This document shows positions 1 through 6,458 of a stretch of 10,531 nt of DNA, one piece after another. The stretch's first letter is position 1. Each line of letters starts with the position of its first letter. Origin of the DNA: VGXO01 sp964614695 (GTDB taxonomy: Bacteria; Planctomycetota; Phycisphaerae; Phycisphaerales; SM1A02); assembly GCA_964614695.1 (NCBI GenBank), contig CAZTMB010000102.1, positions 1 to 10,531 of the forward strand. The letters run 5' to 3'. The notes beneath the pieces were generated by a model. It made no database searches and had not been told where the DNA came from. It saw only the letters and a list, made by a program, of their open reading frames with translations. The translations under genes were made by a program, and so were the position numbers.

Positions 1-17
1 CTCGTGTCTGGTGGACC

Positions 18-34
18 GCGGGCGTCTCGCCCGC
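18..34. repeat. Perfect GC-rich inverted repeat (hairpin)
   Basis: GCGGGCG and CGCCCGC flank a 3-base TCT loop, giving a perfect 7-bp stem. It lies about 50 bases past the stop codon of the minus-strand TPR lipoprotein, so it could act as a terminator-like structure for that gene, but no T-tract follows on either strand. The sequence also resembles the short GC-rich intergenic palindromes that recur in planctomycete genomes (recalled, not searched). The hairpin is directly visible; its role is inference. Confidence 0.5.
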
Positions 35-83
35 CTCGGCTCGTTCGGCACGACGTTGGCGGACCACGAAGTGCGTTTCGGCC

Positions 84-1139
84 TCACCGCCCCTCGCCCG
101 CTTCTCGCCAATTCGCCTCGAGCGCGGCGAGGTCCGGATGATCGGGTTCGGCGGCGGCGATGCGCTCGATCCAGGACTTCGCACGAGGCCGATCGCCGGC
201 AGCGAGCCACGACTCTGCGGCGCCGACCATCGCCTCGATCGAATCGGCCGAGGCCGGATCGGTGCGAAGGCAGACTTCCCACGCCGCGGCAGCGCGATCG
301 AAGCGGCCCAGCGCCGCCCACGACGCGGAGGTCTCGCGGGTCACGGCAAGCGTCGCCTGATCGGGGCGGGGCAGGGCGGTCAGCAGGGCGATCGCATCGC
401 CGGGGCGACCGAGGCGCCGAAGCCAGTTCGCCTCGCGGATTCGCAGCGGCACCGAGTCGGGATCGAGCGATCGAGCCTCGGCGAACATCGCCAGCCCCGC
501 GGTCCCGTCGCCTCGTTCAAGCAGGAACTCGCCGAACGACGCCGCGACCATCGGATCGCTCGGCCAACGTTCGACCGCGGCCTCGAAGCGAGCTGCGGCC
601 TCTTCGGCATCGCCGAGTCGCCAGCGGTTGAGGGCGATCCGCAACGCCGGGCTCGGATCGTCGGGCCGCCGCGCGGCGAGCCGCTCCCACCGCGGCCCCG
701 CGGTCGCGTGGTCGCCGAGGGTCTCCGCGATCGACGCGGCCAGCGTGAGCGTCTCGTCGTCGTCGACGCCGCCCGCGAGCGCTCGGTCGATCGCCGACGC
801 GGCGTCCTGCATGCGTTGCTCGCGGCGGGTTCTCTCGGCGGGGGACGCGTTCGCCTGCGCAACCCGGACTCGCGCAAGCCAGGCGGCCGCGGAGGCGTCC
901 TCGGGCATGCTCGCGACGAGGCCCTCGGCGACGATCGCCGCCTCCTCGAGCCGCTGCGCGAGCAGGTTCCGTTCGATCGCGGCGATCGCGGCCTCGCGGG
1001 ACTCCGGTCGCGCGGAACTCGACGCGGGCTCCGCCGGCTTCGCGGCGCGGTCGCCGCATCCGGCGACCAGCAACGCCGCGCAGAAGCTCGCCATGGCGAG
1101 ACGTCCGCGGCGGGAGGCGCTGCACCCCGCCGGTACCAT
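84..1139 (-). CDS. TPR-repeat lipoprotein of unknown function
   Basis: 351 residues from the chosen start. The N-terminus has an Arg-rich patch (SRRGR), a hydrophobic stretch and the lipobox LVAGC (Cys 28), so export and lipid anchoring are expected. After a Ser/Ala/Pro-rich linker, almost all the rest is helix-rich sequence with tetratricopeptide-like repeats; the clearest run from 'AAARFEAAVERWPSDP' through 'LAMFAEARSLDPDSVP' to 'AAAAWEVCLRTDPASA'. TPR proteins normally scaffold protein complexes; no catalytic motif is visible and the partner is unknown. Three ATG starts compete: 1166 (overlaps valS), 1139 and 1094. I chose 1139 because it gives a basic n-region before the hydrophobic core and has GGAAGG about 11 bases upstream. 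The gene diverges from valS with only 8 bases between start codons. Family confidence is good; function and start are uncertain. Confidence 0.88.
   Translation of the reverse strand: MVPAGCSASRRGRLAMASFCAALLVAGCGDRAAKPAEPASSSARPESREAAIAAIERNLLAQRLEEAAIVAEGLVASMPEDASAAAWLARVRVAQANASPAERTRREQRMQDAASAIDRALAGGVDDDETLTLAASIAETLGDHATAGPRWERLAARRPDDPSPALRIALNRWRLGDAEEAAARFEAAVERWPSDPMVAASFGEFLLERGDGTAGLAMFAEARSLDPDSVPLRIREANWLRRLGRPGDAIALLTALPRPDQATLAVTRETSASWAALGRFDRAAAAWEVCLRTDPASADSIEAMVGAAESWLAAGDRPRAKSWIERIAAAEPDHPDLAALEANWREAGEGR
1134..1139 (+). promoter_or_regulatory. Candidate -10 element for leaderless valS
   Basis: TACCAT lies 8 bases upstream of the valS ATG at 1148, with no Shine-Dalgarno sequence in between. 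A bacterial -10 hexamer at this spacing would start transcription at or within a base or two of the ATG, giving a leaderless mRNA. There is no convincing -35 element in the GC-rich stretch upstream. The same arrangement occurs before the ATG at 7958. This is inference from spacing and a weak consensus match. Confidence 0.3.
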
Positions 1140-1147
1140 CTCTCGCG

Positions 1148-4100
1148 ATGCCTTCCAGTCCTTCATCGTCGTCCGATTCGAACTCGTCCTCGGATGCCGC
1201 GGAGCCCTCGTCGGGCGCGGCTTCGGCCGCGGGGAGCCTCGAGAAATCCTACCTGCCCGCCACCTGCGAGCCGGTCGTCCGCGCGGCGTGGCGCGACGCG
1301 CGGTGCTTCCACGCCGATCCGGTGCGCGATGCCGGCAAGCCGCCGTTCGCGATCCTGATCCCGCCGCCCAACGTGACGGCGGCGCTCCACCTCGGCCACG
1401 CCCTCAACAACACGCTGCAGGACGTGCTCGCCCGCCGCAAGCGGATGCAGGGCTTCGACACGCTGTGGATGCCCGGCACCGATCACGCGGGCATCGCCAC
1501 GCAGACGGTCGTCGAGAAGCGGCTGCTGCGCGAGGGCGTCCGCCGGCAGGACCTCGGCCGCGAGCGCTTCATCGAGCGCGTGCAGCAGTGGAAGGACGAG
1601 TACGAGGCGACGATCATCGCGCAGCTCGAGAACCTCGGCTGCTCGTGCGACTTCGAGCGCACCCGCTTCACCATGGATCCCGTCTGCACCGCCGCGGTGC
1701 GGACGGCGTTCTTCCGCCTCTTCGCCGAAGGCCTCATCTACCGGGGCAAGCGGCTCGTCAACTGGGATCCCGCGACGCAGACGGCCCTTGCCGACGACGA
1801 GGTCGAGATGCGCACCGTCGCCGGGCGCATGCACTACCTCAAGTACCCGCTCGAGGACGGATCGGGGTTCGTCGTCGTCGCGACGACGCGTCCGGAGACG
1901 ATGCTCGGCGACACCGCGGTCGCGGTGAACCCGAGGGATCCCCGCGCCGCGTCGCTCCGCGGCAAGCGGGTGCGTCTGCCGATCGTGGGCCGGGTCATCC
2001 CGATCGTCGAGGACGACTACGTGGTCATGCCTGCGGCGCTCGGCGGCGAGGCGAGCGATCCGAAGGCCGCCTTCGCGACAGGCTTTCTCAAGGTCACGCC
2101 GGCGCACGACGCCAACGACTGGGAGATCGGGCGACGCCACGATCTCGCGGTGGTCAACGTGCTCGGCCCCGATGGCGCCATCTCCGATCGCCACGGCTGG
2201 AGCGACGTCTCGGAGGAGGCGCGGCCGTTCGTCGGACTCTCGCGCGAGGACGCCCGCGCGAAGGTGATCGAGTGGTTCCGCGCGAACGGGCTCCTTGAGG
2301 AGATCCGCGAGTACGAGCACGCGGTCGGGCACAGCTACCGAAGCCACGTGCCGATCGAGCCGTGGCTGAGCGACCAGTGGTACGTGCGGGTGACCGATCC
2401 GCGCCTCGCGGGCGCGGCGCTTCGGGCGATGGCGCCCGAGCAGGTCGAGGGCTCGCTGCCGGCGACCGCGCAGGCGCTGCCCGCGACCGAAGGCGACGGT
2501 GAACTTCGCTTCACTCCGAACCGCTACGCGAAGACCTTCCAGACCTGGCACGAGAACCTGCGCGACTGGTGCATCAGCCGACAGTTGTGGTGGGGCCATC
2601 GCATCCCCGTGTGGAGCCGCGTCGCCGACGCGGTGTCGCTTGGCGTCGAGGCGACGGTCGCGGCGCGGGCGTCGGCGGAGGGTTCGCCCTTCGCGGGCAC
2701 GTGGGCGAAGCGCGGCGCGGCCGAGATGCTTCGCGCCCTGCCCGACGGCACCTTCGAGCATCTGGTCTGCCTGCCGAGTCCGACCGAGATCGGCGAGGCC
2801 AACGAGTCGTCGCTCGCGTCGGAGCTCGCCGGCGCGGGCTACGGGCAGGATCCCGACGTCCTCGACACCTGGTTCAGTTCGGCGCTCTGGCCGCTCTCGA
2901 CGATGGGCTGGCCCGATCCCGCGAAGTTCCCCGAGACGAGCGGCCTGCTCGAGACCTTCAACCCCAGTTCGGTGCTCTGCACGGCGCGGGAGATCATCAC
3001 GCTCTGGGTCTCGCGGATGGTCATGTTCAATCGCCACCTGCGTGGCGGGACGCTTCCCTTCAAGGACGTCCTCATCCACGCGATGATCCAGGACGGCCAC
3101 GGGCAGAAGATGTCGAAGTCGCTCGGCAACGGCTTTGATCCTCGCGACATCGTGCACAGCCACGGCGCCGACGCGCTGCGCTTCACGCTGGTGCAATTGA
3201 CGACGAGCACGCAGGACGTGCGGATCCCCGTCGACATGGTCTGCCCCCACACCGGCGAGACCTTCACGCCGCCGTGGACGAAGAGCCCGTCGGGCCACGT
3301 CGTCGCCGAGCCGGTCGTCGAGAGCCCGAAGGCGAAGGGCCGGTTCATGACAAGCGCCTACGGCGCCGCGAGCGGTGTTGCGACGCCGAGCGAGGAGAAG
3401 CCGCTCGCGCGGAACACCTCGAGCCGCTTCGATCAGGGCCGGAACTTCGCGAACAAGCTCTGGAACGCGACCCGCTTCGCGGTGGGGATCCTCGGCGAGT
3501 CGAAGGCGGCGGGGGCCTCGACGTCGATCGCGGGTGCGCGGCTCGAGGATCGCTGGATCCTCGCGACGCTGCGGCAGGCGATCGCGCGGCTCGACGAGTC
3601 GCTCGACCAGTACCAGTTCAGCGCGGCGGCGGAGGCGCTCTACGACTTCGCGTGGCGGGACTTCTGCGACTGGTACCTCGAGGCGATCAAGCCCTCGGTG
3701 CGCGAGGACGCTCGCCAGCGGCAGGTGCTCCGAAGCGTGCTCGACGCGCTTCTTCGCGTGCTGCACCCGGTCTGCCCGTTCGTCACCGAGACGCTCTGGC
3801 CGCACCTGCAGGCGACCGGCCCGGCGGGCCTCGCGGAGATGCCGCTCGCCGACTCGGAACTCTGCGCGATCGCGGCGTGGCCCGTGTGCGGCGACAGCCT
3901 CGACGACGCGGCGGCAGTCGCGACGTTCGAGCGGGTGCGAAGTCTCGTGTCCTCGATCCGCACGCTGCGCGGCGAACGGAACGTGCCCCCGAAGAAGCGG
4001 CTTCGCCTGCTCGCGCCGGCGGCGGTGATCGATCTCGCGGCTTCGGGGGATGGGCTCGTCGAGCATCTCGCGGGACTCGAGTCGATCGAGCGGTTCGAGG

Positions 4101-4384
4101 GCGACGCGGCTCCCGCCGGTTCGGCGGCGATCGCCTTCGAGGGCTCGGAGCTCCGTCTCGACGGGATCGTCGACGAGGCGGATCTCGGCGAGGAGCGAAA
4201 GCGGCTCGAGAAGCTCGTCGGCAGCCTCAAGGGGAGGATCTCCGGGTTCGAGGCGAAGCTTTCGAATCCCGGCTACCTCGCCAAGGCGAAGCCCGAACTC
4301 GTCGAGGAGACCCGCGGTCTGCTCGAGCGTTCGCGGAGCGATCTCGAGGCGGCGGAACGCGCCCTCGCCTCGCTCGGCGCCTAA
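1148..4384 (+). CDS. valS: Valyl-tRNA synthetase
   Basis: Class I aminoacyl-tRNA synthetase (1078 residues) that charges tRNA-Val with valine in the cytoplasm. Visible landmarks are PPPNVTAALHLGHA with the HIGH-type signature HLGH at residues 81-84, the CP1 editing-domain motifs TTRPETMLGD (246-255) and TPAHDAND (317-324), WCISRQLWWGHRIP before residue 488, DVLDTWFSSALWP from about 570, KMSKS at 654-658, the anticodon-binding helices (NFANKLWNATRF from 766, DFCDWYLEAIKPS), and a C-terminal tRNA-binding coiled coil over the last 70 or so residues. Bacterial ValRS is usually about 880-950 residues. The excess comes from a Ser-rich N-terminal tail (14 Ser in residues 1-30) and two insertions, about 490-567 and 695-758. 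No other ATG, GTG or TTG lies in frame before the conserved core, so the start at 1148 is well supported. It ends in TAA. Confidence 0.98.
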   Translation: MPSSPSSSSDSNSSSDAAEPSSGAASAAGSLEKSYLPATCEPVVRAAWRDARCFHADPVRDAGKPPFAILIPPPNVTAALHLGHALNNTLQDVLARRKRMQGFDTLWMPGTDHAGIATQTVVEKRLLREGVRRQDLGRERFIERVQQWKDEYEATIIAQLENLGCSCDFERTRFTMDPVCTAAVRTAFFRLFAEGLIYRGKRLVNWDPATQTALADDEVEMRTVAGRMHYLKYPLEDGSGFVVVATTRPETMLGDTAVAVNPRDPRAASLRGKRVRLPIVGRVIPIVEDDYVVMPAALGGEASDPKAAFATGFLKVTPAHDANDWEIGRRHDLAVVNVLGPDGAISDRHGWSDVSEEARPFVGLSREDARAKVIEWFRANGLLEEIREYEHAVGHSYRSHVPIEPWLSDQWYVRVTDPRLAGAALRAMAPEQVEGSLPATAQALPATEGDGELRFTPNRYAKTFQTWHENLRDWCISRQLWWGHRIPVWSRVADAVSLGVEATVAARASAEGSPFAGTWAKRGAAEMLRALPDGTFEHLVCLPSPTEIGEANESSLASELAGAGYGQDPDVLDTWFSSALWPLSTMGWPDPAKFPETSGLLETFNPSSVLCTAREIITLWVSRMVMFNRHLRGGTLPFKDVLIHAMIQDGHGQKMSKSLGNGFDPRDIVHSHGADALRFTLVQLTTSTQDVRIPVDMVCPHTGETFTPPWTKSPSGHVVAEPVVESPKAKGRFMTSAYGAASGVATPSEEKPLARNTSSRFDQGRNFANKLWNATRFAVGILGESKAAGASTSIAGARLEDRWILATLRQAIARLDESLDQYQFSAAAEALYDFAWRDFCDWYLEAIKPSVREDARQRQVLRSVLDALLRVLHPVCPFVTETLWPHLQATGPAGLAEMPLADSELCAIAAWPVCGDSLDDAAAVATFERVRSLVSSIRTLRGERNVPPKKRLRLLAPAAVIDLAASGDGLVEHLAGLESIERFEGDAAPAGSAAIAFEGSELRLDGIVDEADLGEERKRLEKLVGSLKGRISGFEAKLSNPGYLAKAKPELVEETRGLLERSRSDLEAAERALASLGA

Positions 4385-4433
4385 GTCGCTCGGCCGGGCG
4401 ATGATGACCGGGTCGCGTTGCGGCCGCAGGGGC

Positions 4434-4439
4434 TACGCT
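4434..4439 (+). promoter_or_regulatory. Candidate -10 element upstream of peptidase lipoprotein
   Basis: TACGCT in the context GGCTACGCTCG sits in the 103-base gap between valS and the next gene. It would place transcription start near 4446 and leave a leader of about 40 bases containing the palindrome at 4462-4474. No good -35 element lies at 16-18 bases. It resembles the TAC-T hexamers seen before valS and before position 7958. Weak evidence; the gene could instead be cotranscribed with valS. Confidence 0.22.
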
Positions 4440-4461
4440 CGACGGATCGAGCGGCGCGGAG

Positions 4462-4474
4462 TCGGGAGTCCCGA
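4462..4474. repeat. Palindromic inverted repeat in leader region
   Basis: TCGGGA-G-TCCCGA is a perfect 6+6 inverted repeat around one central base. As RNA it would fold as a 5-bp stem with an AGT loop. It lies 13 bases before the ATG of the HEGWH lipoprotein, close enough to mask the ribosome entry region or to serve as an operator half-site pair. The structure is directly visible, but a palindrome this short is not rare at this GC content. Confidence 0.4.
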
Positions 4475-4487
4475 GACCGGAACTTCG

Positions 4488-5735
4488 ATGGATCGAATCT
4501 CTACCGCGAATCCGAGTCGTCCGACGCACGGCGTGCCCGCGACCTGGCTGGCTCGCTCGCGTGGAGTCCTCGCCGTCGCGTCTCTCGGCGTCTGGCTCGT
4601 CGCCTGCTCGACGCCGAACGCCACGCCGGCCAAGCCGAGCGAGGTCGCGGGCGGGCGCGAAGCCGCGGCGACCACTGAAACGCCGTCCCCGTCCGTCGCG
4701 TCGGCCACCGACTCGCGGCCCGCGCGGTCGCCTGATCTCGCGGAGCTTCGCACCCCCGAGGCGTTCGCGGTCGTGGTCTCCCCGTGGCGTGGCGAGGAGT
4801 TCGGCGGCAACCTCGACGGTTCGATCATCGCCACGCCCAACTACCGCCTGCACTCGACGCTGCGCGACGACTCGCTCGAGCGGATCCTGCCTCGCTACAT
4901 GGAGGCGGCGTTCGACCACTACCGCACCGCGATCGTCGAGTTGCCGCTGCCGCCCGAGCCGCTCAAGACCTACATCTTCGGCAGCCGCAGCGAGTGGAAC
5001 CGCTTCACCGAGTTCAAGCTGCCGCCCCGCGAGGCGCAGTCGATGCTGCAGCTTCGGCGCGGTGCCTACACCGCCGACTCGGAGGTCGTCCTGCACGATC
5101 TCGGCCGCACCGACACGCTCTTCCTCACCGCCCACGAGGGCTGGCACCAGTACACCCAGTCGGTCTTCCGCGAGTCGCTGCCGATCTGGCTCGAGGAGGG
5201 GATCGCCACCTACATGGAAGGGCACCGCTTCGATTCGGAGGCGGGCGTCGCGACCTTCATGCCCTGGCGGAACCTCGAGCGCTACGGCGAGCTTCGCGCC
5301 CGGGCCCGTCGCGGCGGCCTGATCCCGCTCGAGGAACTCGTCGATCGCTCACCGCAGTCGTTTCTCGAGAACGGTTCGAACCGGCTGCTGACCTACTACG
5401 CGCAGGTGTGGGCGCTCACGCAGTTCCTCGTGCACGGCGAGAACGGCCGCTACCGCGCCGGGCTCGAGCGGCTGCTCGTCGATGCGGTCGATGGCCGGGT
5501 CTCGTCGCGGATCGCCTCGGTCACCGGACGTCAGGGGCGCCGTGCGATGGGGCCGGGTCTCGGACGCGTCGTGATCTCGGTCTATTTCACGCCCGACTTC
5601 GAGCTCTTCAAGGAGCAGTACGAGGCGTTCCTTTCGGTGCTCATGCAGCGGGGCACCGGCACCGCGATCTGGCGCGGGCGGAATCCCTTCGAGGCCGGCG
5701 CCGCGGCGCCGCCGATCGATCCGGCGATGCGCTAG
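4488..5735 (+). CDS. Lipoprotein with HEXXH zinc-peptidase domain (DUF1570-like)
   Basis: 415 residues. The N-terminus has Arg residues (LARSRG), a hydrophobic core and lipobox LVAC with Cys 40, so the mature protein should be lipid-anchored; Ser at +2 would favour the outer membrane by the E. coli rule. A low-complexity Ala/Pro/Ser/Thr linker follows to about residue 80. The catalytic-looking core is HEGWH at 216-220 (HEXXH zinc site), followed by PIWLEEGIATYME at 232-244, where Glu 237 is the probable third zinc ligand as in gluzincins. This HEXXH-then-WLxEGxAxY pattern matches the peptidase-MA/DUF1570 group common in planctomycetes; the specific family is from memory. The ATG at 4488 gives a complete signal sequence; an upstream in-frame ATG near 4404 would only add Arg-rich residues. 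It follows valS by 103 bases and ends against the convergent nucleotidyltransferase gene. Substrate unknown. Confidence 0.9.
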   Translation: MDRISTANPSRPTHGVPATWLARSRGVLAVASLGVWLVACSTPNATPAKPSEVAGGREAAATTETPSPSVASATDSRPARSPDLAELRTPEAFAVVVSPWRGEEFGGNLDGSIIATPNYRLHSTLRDDSLERILPRYMEAAFDHYRTAIVELPLPPEPLKTYIFGSRSEWNRFTEFKLPPREAQSMLQLRRGAYTADSEVVLHDLGRTDTLFLTAHEGWHQYTQSVFRESLPIWLEEGIATYMEGHRFDSEAGVATFMPWRNLERYGELRARARRGGLIPLEELVDRSPQSFLENGSNRLLTYYAQVWALTQFLVHGENGRYRAGLERLLVDAVDGRVSSRIASVTGRQGRRAMGPGLGRVVISVYFTPDFELFKEQYEAFLSVLMQRGTGTAIWRGRNPFEAGAAAPPIDPAMR

Positions 5736-6220
5736 CGATCGCGGAGGTCCCGCTCCTCGGCGAGCGACTCGAGTTCGGCGATCGCCTCGAAGTCCTTGGG
5801 TCGTCCGGCGGCCCGCTTCAACTCGATCAGCTTCCTGAGGGAGACGACGCGGCACGTGCGGCCGAAGACCCGCAGTTCTTCGGCGTGGGGAAGCAGCCGT
5901 GCGTAGTCGCCACCGCCCGCGACCTCGCCGAAGAGGTCAAGAGGGCCCGCGGTCGTGTCGAGGGTGAAGTTGAGTCCAGCGAGCACGGTGGAGACGTCGA
6001 ATCGGAAGGGAAGCCCGGACGGCGCCCCTCGAAGCGCGGGCGAGAAGGCGGTGATCGCCTCGACGAGACGGGCGACGTTCTCGGGGGATCGCTCGTATAC
6101 GCAGTCGATGTCGAAGGTGACCCGGGCGGCGCCATGCGCGACGCCGGCGATGCCGCCGATCACGATGAATCGGACGTCCCTCGACGAGAGGGCCTCGATC
6201 AGGTTGGGCAGGTCGGTCAC
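5732..6220 (-). CDS. Nucleotidyltransferase-fold protein (MNT/AbiEii-like)
   Basis: 162 residues. The N-terminal half shows the minimal nucleotidyltransferase pattern: GGIAGVAHGAARVTFDID at 22-39, with the metal-binding pair Asp 37/Asp 39, and a likely third acidic residue in GPLDLFGE (Asp 95). The C-terminus carries LRKLIELKRAAGRPKDFEAI, the Lys-Arg-Lys-Asp helix usual in this group. Such proteins transfer nucleotides to proteins or RNA and often form toxin-antitoxin pairs (AbiEii, MenT, MNT-HEPN). It starts with GTG inside a 4-base GTGA overlap with the stop of the 76-residue gene, so the two are translationally coupled. It is last in the rsmD operon, and its stop shares the bases CTAG with the stop of the convergent peptidase gene. 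Fold confident; target and toxin role are inference. Confidence 0.9.
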   Translation of the reverse strand: MTDLPNLIEALSSRDVRFIVIGGIAGVAHGAARVTFDIDCVYERSPENVARLVEAITAFSPALRGAPSGLPFRFDVSTVLAGLNFTLDTTAGPLDLFGEVAGGGDYARLLPHAEELRVFGRTCRVVSLRKLIELKRAAGRPKDFEAIAELESLAEERDLRDR

Positions 6221-6447
6221 GCGCTCGCGTCCTGTTCAGGAAGGCGAGCGGCCCGCCCGGCGCGGGCGAACTCCTCGGCGACCCGCTGCATCCGCATGAG
6301 CTCGATCAGCCGCTGCTCGGGCGTGAGCGCGAGGCGGCTGCGCAGCAGGCTTCGATCGACGTCCTTCTTGTAGAGGTCGATGATGGCCGAGATCGAGTCG
6401 CCGTCGCGGGCAGGGCCGGAGACGACGTCGGAAGGGAGGCCGGTCAT
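6217..6447 (-). CDS. Small conserved partner protein of nucleotidyltransferase
   Basis: 76 residues, ATG start, TGA stop overlapping the GTG start of the nucleotidyltransferase. The visible core is IIDLYKKDVDRSLL followed by a predicted long amphipathic helix (LTPEQRLIELMRMQRVAEEF) and a basic tail (ARAGRAARLP). I recall short proteins with a 'KDVDRSLLRENL...TPEER' core encoded just upstream of nucleotidyltransferase-fold genes in many bacteria, but I know of no assigned function. Size, charge and coupling would fit an antitoxin, adaptor or regulatory subunit. It lies 11 bases after the hydrolase stop. That it is a real gene is well supported by the junction architecture; its function is unknown. 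Confidence 0.85.
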   Translation of the reverse strand: MTGLPSDVVSGPARDGDSISAIIDLYKKDVDRSLLRSRLALTPEQRLIELMRMQRVAEEFARAGRAARLPEQDASA

Positions 6448-6458
6448 GCGAGGCGAGT

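Noticed and set aside
138..1358. Open frames on the plus strand across the TPR gene (138-1358, 628-2298)
   Set aside because: Arg-rich, low-complexity shadows; the minus strand carries the lipobox and TPR pattern, and valS occupies the right part.
1163..4066. Very long open frame (967 codons) on the minus strand opposite valS
   Set aside because: Its translation is Arg/His/Asp-rich with no recognisable domain, and it mirrors the high-GC codon use of valS, which has every ValRS motif.
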